Shown in pieces: positions 49,214 through 57,967 of a stretch of DNA of 64,000 nucleotides; the first letter of the stretch is position 1; every line of letters begins with the position of its first letter. The stretch lies in assembly GCF_007828215.1 (NCBI RefSeq), contig NZ_VIUE01000003.1, forward strand, positions 248,001-312,000. Reading direction: 5' to 3'. Origin of the DNA: Pseudomonas sp. SJZ074 (GTDB lineage: Bacteria > Pseudomonadota > Gammaproteobacteria > Pseudomonadales > Pseudomonadaceae). The position numbers were made by a program, and so were the translations under genes. Below the pieces are notes generated by a model that did not search any database, had not been told where the DNA came from, and was given only the letters and a program-made list of their open reading frames with translations.

Positions 49214-49660
49214 ATGTCGCTGAAGAAAATCGCTGTTTGCGCCGCCCTGTTGCTCAGCACCCTGCCGACCCTCAGCCAGGCCCGTGATACCGCGCTGTAC
49301 CTGCCTTTCGACAAGGTCGTCGCCGAAGCCATCCGCACCGGCAAGATCGATGGCAGCGTGAAGTTCTACCTGGCGGGCAACAAGCCGGCCGGCAACGTCA
49401 CCGTGATCAGTCCCGGGGCGGTGACCAACAAGAAAACCAATGCCTTCAACAAGTCCGACGAAGCGGCCTGCGAATGGGTGCTGCAATCGGCGCTGATCAG
49501 TCTGCACCAGGCGGCCAAGAATGCTGGCGCCAACGCCGTGACCAACATCGTCAGCTTCTACAAGAGCAACGAGCGCAAGGACGCTACAACCTATGAATGC
49601 CATGCCGGTGCGATCATGGCGGGGGTGGCATTGAAAGGGGATCTGTCGAAGGTGCAGTGA
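49214..49660 (+). CDS. Small exported protein at the end of the aryl-polyene operon
   Basis: A 148-residue protein with a clear signal peptide (MSLKKIAVCAALLLSTLPTL, cleavage near SQA) and a soluble mature part: YLPFDKVVAEAIRTGKIDG, NKKTNAFNKSDEAACEWV, then HQAAKNAGANAVTNIVSFYK. In Pseudomonas this family is often labelled excinuclease ATPase subunit, which I consider a misnomer because no ATPase motif exists. AAGGAG stands 6 bases before the second of two adjacent ATGs (49214), which was chosen. It lies 30 bp after the last ketosynthase gene and is probably co-transcribed; its part in pigment export or envelope upkeep is unknown. Confidence 0.78.
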   Translation: MSLKKIAVCAALLLSTLPTLSQARDTALYLPFDKVVAEAIRTGKIDGSVKFYLAGNKPAGNVTVISPGAVTNKKTNAFNKSDEAACEWVLQSALISLHQAAKNAGANAVTNIVSFYKSNERKDATTYECHAGAIMAGVALKGDLSKVQ

Positions 49661-49690
49661 GCCTTCCGGCATTGATGTAGCCTGGCCTGC

Positions 49691-49790
49691 CGCCATCGCG
49701 AGCAGGCTCGCTCCCACACGGGTTCTGTGCCCGGCTCAGGCGTTTGGCCCACTGAGAATCCACTGTGGGAGCGAGCAAGCTCGGTTCCAC
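49691..49790. repeat. Inverted pair of REP elements
   Basis: CGCCATCGCGAGCAGGCTCG followed by CTCCCACA (49691-49718) faces CACTGTGGGAGCGAGCAAGC followed by TCGGTTCCAC (49761-49790). The second copy is degraded at its end. It separates the aryl-polyene operon from the toxin-like gene; nothing else is recognisable in 49661-49907. Confidence 0.83.
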
Positions 49791-49907
49791 AACGATCCAC
49801 TGTCCCTCCTACCCTGCCCGACACCGCCACGTGCGGTATCTATCTACCACCCAGTCATCTCCTATCTCCAATAGGTTGTTCTTCCGAAAACCTCTCAGGA
49901 AGAGCAC

Positions 49908-52900
49908 ATGTTGGAGAACACCCCCTCACGGACTGATAGCCCGACAAACCCGAGTACCCCACTGTTAAACCTGCTGGAAACTTCGCAGCAACAGATGATC
50001 CGCCTGAACGGTGCCTTCCCACGTGCCTCCAGGGTGCTGGAGGAGCATCTTGATGACTGGTTCAACAGAACCTTCCCCGCCCTGCCTGACAACGTCATTG
50101 CCAAGGAAATATTCGTGTGCAGGCGAAAGGAAAAGGGCAGGACCACGACCCGCCTGGACACGCTTTTCTGGCGAGCGATTGCGGGTAAGTTGAACGTGCG
50201 CGAGTTCTTCGACGAGCCTGGCAACATTAACCTCGTCATTCATCAGAATGACGCCACGGACATGCCAGCTGCCCTGAATAGCAGCGATGCGAAGCACGAA
50301 CTCAAGCAGCTGTTAAGCATCACGCCAGCCGCGTGCAAACAACTGTTGGCCCTGGCGCTGGATGACTTCTGGACCGGGCCTGCCGATTTCAGCCAGGGAC
50401 GCAGCGTCAGCATCTGGCTGACCGAAGAATTGGCCGTACAACTCAAGGCCCAGGCAGACCTCCACAAGCTGGACGGCACGTTGAGCCCGTCGATGCATAA
50501 GGCCTTGGTGGAGCGCGTCTTGTCGGCGCCAGACGCGGCGTCTCGCGCGCGGATGGCGCATTACCAGCGACCCGGCGTCCATGGCTTGAGCGTGATTCCC
50601 CAGGGGTGGGCCGTCAGCGTGCCGGTACCGATGTGCGTGGCGCTGACCCAGCATGACGATGCCAGCCATTCGGGAGGCGCAGTGCTGTACCGTCCGGGCG
50701 AACCGCTGTACATCCACGAGGACCTTGCTGCGCTCAAGGCCAGCCTGCAAGAAGACGGCGACCCGGGAGACGAGATCGAAACGGCACCGATCACCGAGCA
50801 CTTTCTCATGCGCTTGGTCAGCGAACTACGGACCGCGCAAAAGAACGCCGTAGGTGGCGTCTTTCTCTATGGTCCTGCAGAAACGGAGGAAATCGACGCC
50901 TGGGTGAGCAGGCTGGATGCGACGGCGAAATTGGCGAATCGGCTGGATCTGGCGGCCGCCCTGGATGAACGCGAACTGCGGCTGGGCCTGAAAAAACTCG
51001 ATGATTGGTTGCACGCCAACCGCCACGTCACCGGCAGCGACCGTCTGGCGTGGTGGGAGGCGACCCGGGCATTGCAGACGACCATGGCGGAAACGGTTCC
51101 CGCGCAAGACCCCGTGGCGCTGGCGACCCCGGATGCGCTGCATGCCCGGACCCGCACCTTGTTGGCCGGCGTCATCCGCGAGAAATACCTACCGGTCGAC
51201 CCTGAAGACGTGTCATTGAGTATCAGAAAACAGGTGATCGATCCGCATGCCCCCACCGGCGGTTCGCCGTTTGGCTCCGGGATATCCCAAGGCAGCGTGA
51301 GGGGGGTCATCGATGACCGTCGCTCCCTGACAGAGTGGGCGATGTCCAACCTGACGCTGGATGAACGCAATGCCTCTCGGCCCACCGTAGAAGGGCCGAT
51401 GAGTTTTGCGCAGATTGTAGAGATCATCGAAAGGGCCAATGTCGGCGCCCGGCTGCCGACCGAGCTGCAGGCTGTCGCCCGGCAAACGCAGGCGCAATGG
51501 ATGACCCTGAAAGCACAACAGATGCGAGCCCAGGTGTGGGCGGCCCACATCTCCGGCGACCTGCGGCACGACCGTGACAATACCGGGCTGAAACTGGTGC
51601 TGGCGGCGTTGGACAGCCCCACGGCGACAGGCCGCGGCAAGGTCGGCGGGCACGAAGTGGTGGTCCATCAACTGCACTGGGGCGATAGCGTACTGAAAGA
51701 AATACTGGCGTTTGGAGTCAAGGCCCTGGCGAGCCGCCCCTCGCTGACGCTGTACACGCCGGGCGCGCCGGACGGCAAAACGTTCCGTGACGTGGATGCG
51801 ACCAGCAGCCGGACCTTGGAAGCCACCCTGGTGCAGACGCTTACCGCCACCCCGGAGATGACCCGCTGGCTCATCTCGCAGTTGCCATTACTGGAACAGG
51901 CCGAGCAGTTCGCGAGCCTGGTACCGCTGTCGGAAGACCTGACATTCGAGCAGAAGATCAAGAAAGTCGCGCAGTCCGTCTTCGCCTGGGTGAAGGACCG
52001 GGCTCAGAACGATTTCGCCAGGAAGATCGCTTCACCCGCGGTTGAAGCGAACCTGCTCCAGGTGCTGCATGAAACCCAGATAACCCACGCAATTAAAACC
52101 ACGGAAATGCTGACGGTGAGCAATGCCGAGCGCGACAGCGCTGCCGCGCAGGAGGGACGCCGAAACGGGGTCATGCTGTTGACCGGCGCCATGTCGATGT
52201 TCCCGGTAGGGCGTTTGGGCGGTCTGTTGGGTCGCGCGATCCTGCCGACAATGGCGGGCGGTGCCGCGGTGTCGGCGATAAATGATGAAAATGGCAGCCT
52301 TCGCCAGTGGACGTCTGATTTCCTCAGCGGGCTGGGAGAGGTCATGGCCGAGGCCGGACAGGATCTGATCATGGCCCGCGCGGGACGTCGCCGCAGGCAA
52401 GCACGCCCGGCCCTGTCTTCCCTTCCCCGCATGCCGGATCCAGAGCTGGAGCCCTATCGTCTCAAAGGGTTTGACGGACATGAATTGATAGCCGAGGGAC
52501 GCCACCGCTACCGCGACGCAAGCGGACAGGGCTACCTGAAGCTGGGCAAGGGTTACTACAAAACGGCGGTCCAGGCAGGCGAGCAAATCATTTACTCACC
52601 GAACAATCGCACGGACCAGCGGACAGTCACTTGGGAAAATGACGGCTGGCGCGTTGAAGAGCGGTATCGGTTACGCGGAGGCGGTGCGATCCAGAGCCTG
52701 CTCGGCCGGTCTCCGGAAACCCCGCAACAACGAACCTGCAATGCGTTGGTGGAGGGCGTGCTGGTCATGAATCGCTACCCCTCCCTCGAAGCAGTCAATA
52801 CCGCCAGGGACATTTTCCAGTCCATGCCTGAAGCACTGGCCGAACGCCTTCTTCGCGAGAGCATGGCGGATATAGGTGCACTCGACATAAACCGCTACCA

Positions 52901-53927
52901 CACCCAAATACTCGATTGGACTCAGGGGCGAGGCAACCTGTCCAGGCGCAAAGCCTTCCAGCAGGAATTATTGGACAAGATGAACACGTGGAGCATCGTG
53001 GCCCTTAGCAGTAAGGATATCGAAGCAAACGTATTCAACGTTACCCTGAACGACATTCAGAAAATAAAAATCTACGACACGATACTCTCACACAGGAGCA
53101 TGTTCTTTACCGAAGACCGGATTCGGGTCAATACAACGATCATCACGGATAACATCACTGGCGCCGTATTCATGGCTTTCACCTCCAAAGGCAGCAGGAA
53201 GAAGGTGGCCATGGACAAGATCGCGCAAGACACCCGGGAAATGCTCAATGCCGTGGAGGCCAAGCTGGCTGCCAAGGCACAGGCGCTATTCCCGGGTAAT
53301 GAGCCAGAAGCAAAGGCCGCCCGGAAAAAATACCTGGCCTCGGACGAATGCTATGACGAGTTGATCGCTGCTCTTCGGGAGGAAAAACAGCGCCGGCACA
53401 AGCCCGGGCTGCTGACGGAGATCAGAAACAATCGAGTGCCCTACATCATCGCCAACAAAGGCCGGACCCAACGCAACGTCATGTTGCTCACCGGCGAAGA
53501 CATCACGAACTTCAGCCGTACACTCGCCAACTACGAACCGTTCGATATCGAGATCGTGACCCAGGCTCGAACCCACAAAGTGGAAGGTACCCTGCCCACC
53601 GTTACTCCCCCGACTCTACCCACCCCATCGCCGGCACCGGACAAGTTCACCGTCACCAACAGCCCATTGGCCGAAGCCCAGATGTCATACGCCAGCTTCT
53701 CGGAGGCGGCTAAAACCAGAATCGGAGTCATCACGGAAGATATCCGCGCGGGAAGGGTCACCACCAAGAAGATCAACCGATATTACTGGTACACCATGGC
53801 CCAACTGACTCCAGGAGGAGGCAAAGGCGCATGGCGCGCCGCGTTTGAACGCGAGGGCGATAGCTGGATACTCCGAGGGTTCTACGATTACCACGCCAAT
53901 GGCCCAGCAACGGTTTGGGAAGGCTAA
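49908..53927 (+). CDS. Large toxin-like protein, DUF6543 (dermonecrotic-toxin-like) type
   Basis: A 1339-residue protein without a signal peptide. The N-terminal 800 residues resemble the large DUF6543-type toxin-like proteins of Pseudomonas: an initial LLNLLETSQQQMIRLNGAFP, helical repeats and MSFAQIVEIIERANVGARLP. A hydrophobic stretch at about 755-792 (VMLLTGAMSMFPVGRLGGLL and onward) could enter membranes during delivery. After about residue 845 comes a different, more hydrophilic part. It includes RYRDASGQGYLKLGKGYYKT, a Pro-rich linker at about 1228-1244 and a C-terminal module of roughly 95 residues ending in WEG. AGGAAG precedes the ATG. No secretion gene or immunity gene is adjacent. 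The family call is by resemblance only and the activity is unknown. Confidence 0.72.
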   Translation: MLENTPSRTDSPTNPSTPLLNLLETSQQQMIRLNGAFPRASRVLEEHLDDWFNRTFPALPDNVIAKEIFVCRRKEKGRTTTRLDTLFWRAIAGKLNVREFFDEPGNINLVIHQNDATDMPAALNSSDAKHELKQLLSITPAACKQLLALALDDFWTGPADFSQGRSVSIWLTEELAVQLKAQADLHKLDGTLSPSMHKALVERVLSAPDAASRARMAHYQRPGVHGLSVIPQGWAVSVPVPMCVALTQHDDASHSGGAVLYRPGEPLYIHEDLAALKASLQEDGDPGDEIETAPITEHFLMRLVSELRTAQKNAVGGVFLYGPAETEEIDAWVSRLDATAKLANRLDLAAALDERELRLGLKKLDDWLHANRHVTGSDRLAWWEATRALQTTMAETVPAQDPVALATPDALHARTRTLLAGVIREKYLPVDPEDVSLSIRKQVIDPHAPTGGSPFGSGISQGSVRGVIDDRRSLTEWAMSNLTLDERNASRPTVEGPMSFAQIVEIIERANVGARLPTELQAVARQTQAQWMTLKAQQMRAQVWAAHISGDLRHDRDNTGLKLVLAALDSPTATGRGKVGGHEVVVHQLHWGDSVLKEILAFGVKALASRPSLTLYTPGAPDGKTFRDVDATSSRTLEATLVQTLTATPEMTRWLISQLPLLEQAEQFASLVPLSEDLTFEQKIKKVAQSVFAWVKDRAQNDFARKIASPAVEANLLQVLHETQITHAIKTTEMLTVSNAERDSAAAQEGRRNGVMLLTGAMSMFPVGRLGGLLGRAILPTMAGGAAVSAINDENGSLRQWTSDFLSGLGEVMAEAGQDLIMARAGRRRRQARPALSSLPRMPDPELEPYRLKGFDGHELIAEGRHRYRDASGQGYLKLGKGYYKTAVQAGEQIIYSPNNRTDQRTVTWENDGWRVEERYRLRGGGAIQSLLGRSPETPQQRTCNALVEGVLVMNRYPSLEAVNTARDIFQSMPEALAERLLRESMADIGALDINRYHTQILDWTQGRGNLSRRKAFQQELLDKMNTWSIVALSSKDIEANVFNVTLNDIQKIKIYDTILSHRSMFFTEDRIRVNTTIITDNITGAVFMAFTSKGSRKKVAMDKIAQDTREMLNAVEAKLAAKAQALFPGNEPEAKAARKKYLASDECYDELIAALREEKQRRHKPGLLTEIRNNRVPYIIANKGRTQRNVMLLTGEDITNFSRTLANYEPFDIEIVTQARTHKVEGTLPTVTPPTLPTPSPAPDKFTVTNSPLAEAQMSYASFSEAAKTRIGVITEDIRAGRVTTKKINRYYWYTMAQLTPGGGKGAWRAAFEREGDSWILRGFYDYHANGPATVWEG

Positions 53928-54059
53928 GAAAAAGGGCGCCGAAAGGCGAATAATGCCAGTCAGTTAAAGATCAAACGGCACAAACCCTGTGGGAGTAAAG
54001 CTTGCTCCCACAGGTTTATGGCTTAACTGATCGGCATTAGCCGAAAGGCACCCTTTTTC
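53928..54059. repeat. Long composite palindrome with a REP-like core, probable bidirectional terminator
   Basis: The outer arms GAAAAAGGG (from 53928) and CCCTTTTTC (to 54059) enclose matching blocks TAATGCC/GGCATTA and CAGTTAA/TTAACTG. The centre is AAACCCTGTGGGAGTAA/TTGCTCCCACAGGTTT around AGC. The unit lies exactly between the stop codons of the convergent toxin-like and LysR genes. The A and T runs at the outer ends would act as terminators in both directions. Confidence 0.75.
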
Positions 54060-54972
54060 AAGCCGTCCTTCCAGAACCGGAAATACCCGTATTTTTAGCC
54101 AATAACTCCACAAACGCCTTCGCCATCGGCGAACGCTGGTCCTTACGCTGCACCAGCCACACCGCCGACACCGCCGCCGGATCGAGCAATGGCCGGTAGA
54201 CCACGCCATCGACCCGTATCCGCTGATAGGACGCCGGCAGTACCGAGACGCCCAGCCCCGCCGCCACCAGACCGATGATGGTCATGGCTTCGCCGGCTTC
54301 CTGGGCAAAGTGGGGACTGAAACCGGCATCGCGGGCCAGGCTCAGTAGTTGCGCATAGAGACCGCTGCCGTAGCTGCGGGGGAAGAACACGAATGGCTCC
54401 TGGGCCAGTGCCGAGAGAAACAGTCCCTCGCCACTGCCCTGCGCCAGAGCGTGCTTGGAACTGAGCACCGCCACCAGCGGTTCGCGGCTGAGTTCGATTT
54501 CGGCCAAGGCATCGGGCAGCGGCAGGGGCCGCATGATGCCGATCTCGATTGTTTCGTCCAGCAACGCATCGGCCACCTGGGTACTGCTCATTTCCCGCAG
54601 GTTCAAGTGCACGGCCGGGAACCGCTGACGGAACGCAAAGATCGCCTGGGGAATGGTGGAGTTGAACGGCGCCGAAGAGGTGAAACCGATCTTCAGCTCA
54701 CCCAGCTCCCCCTGTTGGGCACGACGAGCCACGTCGGCGGCCTTGTCAACCTGGGCCAGTACCCGCCGGGCCTCTTCGAGGAACAGCCGCCCGGCTTGGC
54801 TCAACTCGACCCGACGATTGGTACGTTCAAACAGACGTGCGCCGATCTCCTGTTCCAGCGCCTGGATCTGCTGGCTCAGAGGCGGCTGGGAAATCCCCAA
54901 CGCCAGCGCCGCGCGGCCGAAATGCAGCTCCTCAGCCACGGCGATGAAGTAACGCAGGTGACGCAATTCCAT
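54058..54972 (-). CDS. LysR-family transcriptional regulator
   Basis: A 304-residue regulator. The winged helix-turn-helix is at residues 1-60 (MELRHLRYFIAVAEELHFG, then ALGISQPPLSQQIQALEQEI), followed by a linker helix. A two-lobed effector domain starts near residue 90 (GELKIGFTSSAPFNSTIPQA). The N-terminus MELRHLRYF and the binding-domain start are those of the BenM/CatM-like subgroup. It is divergent from an MFS exporter gene, the classical LysR arrangement, and probably controls it. The inducer is unknown. Confidence 0.93.
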   Translation of the reverse strand: MELRHLRYFIAVAEELHFGRAALALGISQPPLSQQIQALEQEIGARLFERTNRRVELSQAGRLFLEEARRVLAQVDKAADVARRAQQGELGELKIGFTSSAPFNSTIPQAIFAFRQRFPAVHLNLREMSSTQVADALLDETIEIGIMRPLPLPDALAEIELSREPLVAVLSSKHALAQGSGEGLFLSALAQEPFVFFPRSYGSGLYAQLLSLARDAGFSPHFAQEAGEAMTIIGLVAAGLGVSVLPASYQRIRVDGVVYRPLLDPAAVSAVWLVQRKDQRSPMAKAFVELLAKNTGISGSGRTA

Positions 54973-54984
54973 AGGCTACCCAAT

Positions 54985-55013
54985 AGGTCGAAGAACGTCT
55001 TAAACAGGTCGAA
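54985..55013. promoter_or_regulatory. AGGTCGAA direct repeats between lysR and the MFS gene
   Basis: AGGTCGAA occurs at 54985-54992 and 55006-55013, and each is followed by one variable base and AA. The centre-to-centre distance is 21 bp, two helical turns, so one face of the DNA could be contacted. It is a candidate binding site of the divergent LysR regulator; this is inference from position and spacing. Confidence 0.4.
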
Positions 55014-55092
55014 CAATATATTGGATAGAAACATTAGCCGGCTATATGCTTTTTTCACTGCCTGCCCTGATCGTGCTCCTGCGAGGTCCATC

Positions 55093-56370
55093 GTGAAAAC
55101 TGCTGTCGCGCCACTGGCCCATGAAATACCACCCCGCGTGCAGGGCGACGTCGTTACCGAATTGAAGGACATCTACATCGAGAAAGGCACGCCGATGTTC
55201 ACGCGTACGGTCCTGGCGTTGTTCTGCGGTGGTTTTGCGACCTTTGCCCTGTTGTATTGCGTGCAACCGATGATGCCGTTGCTGTCCAGGGAGTTTTCCG
55301 TCAATGCGGCGCAAAGCAGCCTGATCCTGTCGGTGGCCACTGGCCTACTCGCCGTCGGCCTGTTGATCACCGGACCGATATCCGATCGCATCGGCCGCAA
55401 GTCGGTGATGGTCACCGCACTGTTCGCCGCCGCATTGTGCACGGTGGCCAGCGCCATGATGCCGACTTGGCATGGCGTACTACTGCTCCGGGCCTTGGTG
55501 GGGCTGTCTTTGAGTGGATTGGCCGCCGTCGCGATGACCTACCTGAGTGAAGAGATCCATCCCAAGCACATCGGCCTGGCGATGGGTCTGTACATCGCCG
55601 GCAATGCCATCGGTGGCATGTGCGGACGCCTGATCACCGGCGTGCTGATCGATTTCGTCAGCTGGCACACCGCGATGCTGGTGATTGGCGGCCTCGCCCT
55701 GATTGCCGCGGCGGTGTTCTGGAGGATCCTGCCCGAGTCGCGCAACTTCCGCCCGCGCTCGCTGCACCCACGCAGCTTGCTGGACGGCTTCACCCGGCAC
55801 TTTCGCGATGCTGGCTTACCATTGCTGTTCCTCGAAGCCTTCGTGCTGATGGGCGCCTTCGTGACGCTGTTCAATTACATCGGCTATCGCCTGCTGGCCG
55901 AGCCTTATCATCTGGATCAGGCCTTCGTTGGACTGCTGTCGGTGGTGTACCTGTCGGGCATCTACAGCTCGGCCAAAGTCGGCGCACTGGCTGACAAGCT
56001 TGGCCGACGCAAGATGCTCTGGGCCACCATCGCACTGATGCTCGCCGGGCTCGCCCTGACCATGGCCACACCCCTGGTGCTGGTGATCCCGGGCATGCTG
56101 GTCTTCACGTTCGGGTTCTTCGGCGCCCACTCGGTCGCCAGCAGCTGGATCGGCCGTCGCGCCCTGACCGCCAAGGGGCAGGCATCGTCGCTTTATCTGT
56201 TCAGCTATTACGCTGGCTCGAGCGTGGCCGGCACCGCTGGCGGCGTGGCCTGGCACCTGGGTGGATGGAACGGTGTCGGCCTGTTCATCGGCGCGTTGCT
56301 GCTGGTGGCGTTGTCGGTGGCGCTAAAACTGGCGAAGTTGCCGGTGTTGCCAGGTAACACCCAAGTCTGA
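55093..56370 (+). CDS. MFS transporter, YnfM-like exporter
   Basis: A 425-residue major facilitator with 12 predicted spans after a 33-residue cytoplasmic N-terminus. LALFCGGFATFALLYCVQPM is the typical first span of the YnfM-like group, GPISDRIGRKSVMVTALF is the loop 2-3 motif A, and GALADKLGRRKMLWATIALM its second-half counterpart. Such proteins export sugars or drugs; the substrate is unknown. GTG at 55093 was chosen as start because GAGG lies 6 bases upstream. The much longer upstream open frame is the antisense of the LysR gene. Convergent with the type II secretion operon. Confidence 0.9.
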   Translation: MKTAVAPLAHEIPPRVQGDVVTELKDIYIEKGTPMFTRTVLALFCGGFATFALLYCVQPMMPLLSREFSVNAAQSSLILSVATGLLAVGLLITGPISDRIGRKSVMVTALFAAALCTVASAMMPTWHGVLLLRALVGLSLSGLAAVAMTYLSEEIHPKHIGLAMGLYIAGNAIGGMCGRLITGVLIDFVSWHTAMLVIGGLALIAAAVFWRILPESRNFRPRSLHPRSLLDGFTRHFRDAGLPLLFLEAFVLMGAFVTLFNYIGYRLLAEPYHLDQAFVGLLSVVYLSGIYSSAKVGALADKLGRRKMLWATIALMLAGLALTMATPLVLVIPGMLVFTFGFFGAHSVASSWIGRRALTAKGQASSLYLFSYYAGSSVAGTAGGVAWHLGGWNGVGLFIGALLLVALSVALKLAKLPVLPGNTQV

Positions 56371-56411
56371 CCCCTGTGGTGAAGGGATATGATGGACACC
56401 TGTCCAGCCAA

Positions 56412-56867
56412 TCATTGACGCAACATCACCCGCGCTTCCAGCACGCCATCACGGGTTTCCAAGGCCAGCGATCGCACGACCGCGCCGTCCCGCTCGTGAC
56501 GATCCAACCAATGGAGCAATGGATTGGCATCGCCCGTGACGGTCAGCCGCAACGCATCGCCCTCGATCTCCATTTCGGCTATTTCCAAGCCCGCCGCGGT
56601 CGCACTGTCGTTGACTCGTACCGACAACGGACGCAGCGCGGCGCCGGCATCCCGGTCGGGCTCGGCGCGCTGGATTCGTGCAGTCAGTTGCACCTGTTGG
56701 CGGTACTGTCGCTCAGCGATCTCCAGGCGTTGACGGGTGGGTTGCCAGACCGAGGTATAACCCACGACCACCAGGACCAGCCCGGCGAGGCCCAGCAACA
56801 ACCGTTGCTCGCGGCAGGACATGCTTTCCCAGGCCTGCTTCAGGTGTGTCCATCCATTGAGGCTCAT
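56412..56867 (-). CDS. gspM: Type II secretion system protein GspM
   Basis: A 151-residue inner-membrane protein: a short cytoplasmic N-terminus, one span (LLLGLAGLVLVVVGYTSVW), then a periplasmic ferredoxin-like domain. WQPTRQRLEIAERQYRQQVQ and LLHWLDRHERDGAVV fit the family. It partners GspL in the assembly platform. ATG at 56867 overlaps the gspL stop (TGATG), with GGAGG upstream. It is the last gene of the operon; no gspN follows. Confidence 0.87.
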   Translation of the reverse strand: MSLNGWTHLKQAWESMSCREQRLLLGLAGLVLVVVGYTSVWQPTRQRLEIAERQYRQQVQLTARIQRAEPDRDAGAALRPLSVRVNDSATAAGLEIAEMEIEGDALRLTVTGDANPLLHWLDRHERDGAVVRSLALETRDGVLEARVMLRQ

Positions 56868-57967
56868 CAACTGTCCTCCAGGGTAAGCGTCGCCTGTACC
56901 CGGTTGTTGTGCTTGCTGGCGCTGCCCAAGGTGAGCGGCAGACCGTTTTGCTGCCCGCGCTCACGCAGTTGCTCAAGTTCGATGAAGCTGTTGGCGGTCA
57001 GCTGGATTTTCCAGCCTTCTTGCTCGCGAAACTCAATGTGCTGTACCTCGACATGGCTGGCGCCAACCACCTGTTCCGTCAGGCGGACCAGCCGAGCGAC
57101 CTGGGTGAGCGGATTCTCAACACGGCGCTGCTGCAATGCCTGGAACTGAGCTGCCAGGTCAACGACAGGATCCTGTCCGGGATACAGCGACTTGAATTGC
57201 TGTTCGGCTTGCACATGCAGACGGCGGGTTTCGTTTTGCAGAAAACCGATGCGAACTTCAGTGAACGCCCAGGCAAGCAGGAACATGCCCAGCGCGGCCG
57301 CCGCCGCACCGCGCCAGGGTAGACGCTGACGCCGCCGGAACTCGCCCTGCAGCAGATCGATGGGATGCCCCTCGTTGCTCAGTAGCCACTCGTCGATGCC
57401 AGGGCGGTCGGTGGCCTCGTCCAGCCAGTGGATGTCTGCGGACAGGCTCGGCTTGAGTGTTGCCAAGGCTTGGGCCGACAGCGCCATCCGCGCCGGCAAC
57501 GCCCCGCCCAACAGCCAGCGGCCGAACCAGCGCACCCCGAAAGCCTTGTCCTCGGCGATCAGCTCGGCATCGACATGTATCGCTCGTGCATCGATGCCAT
57601 GTTCGTCGAGCAACGCCAGCAGCGCCTGGAACCGGGCCCGCTGGATCACCAGCAGCGGATAGCGCTGCTGACGGTCCCGTAGACCGATGCCGATGTGCAG
57701 CACCTCCAGGTTCTCGCTCAACTGCTCTTCGATGGCGAATGCCAGGGCCTGAGATCGGGGCTGGCGTCGAGAGGGCCAGGGATCGCTGCGCATCCAGCTG
57801 CACATTTCCATCGGCAACAGGACATCGACGAGCCGCCCGCTCAACTCGCGAGCGGCTTCGTGCAAAGGCAGGCAACGGCGTTCACCCGAGGGCGACCACA
57901 CACAACAACGCCAATTCGCACTTGGGATGCCCATGCCTTCGGCGGTCAGGTAAAGCCAGGTTTTCAT
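56867..57967 (-). CDS. gspL: Type II secretion system protein GspL
   Basis: A 366-residue platform protein linking the ATPase to the membrane. The cytoplasmic actin-like domain (about 1-225; SQALAFAIEEQLSENLEVLH) is followed by a single span (GAAAAALGMFLLAWAFTEV) and a periplasmic domain (VRLTEQVVGASHVEVQHIEF). Start (57967) and stop overlap gspK and gspM. Confidence 0.87.
   Translation of the reverse strand: MKTWLYLTAEGMGIPSANWRCCVWSPSGERRCLPLHEAARELSGRLVDVLLPMEMCSWMRSDPWPSRRQPRSQALAFAIEEQLSENLEVLHIGIGLRDRQQRYPLLVIQRARFQALLALLDEHGIDARAIHVDAELIAEDKAFGVRWFGRWLLGGALPARMALSAQALATLKPSLSADIHWLDEATDRPGIDEWLLSNEGHPIDLLQGEFRRRQRLPWRGAAAAALGMFLLAWAFTEVRIGFLQNETRRLHVQAEQQFKSLYPGQDPVVDLAAQFQALQQRRVENPLTQVARLVRLTEQVVGASHVEVQHIEFREQEGWKIQLTANSFIELEQLRERGQQNGLPLTLGSASKHNNRVQATLTLEDS

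Noticed and set aside
54349..55092. Upstream in-frame extension of the MFS gene
   Set aside because: It lies over the LysR gene in antisense; the GTG at 55093 has a ribosome site and gives the normal N-terminus.
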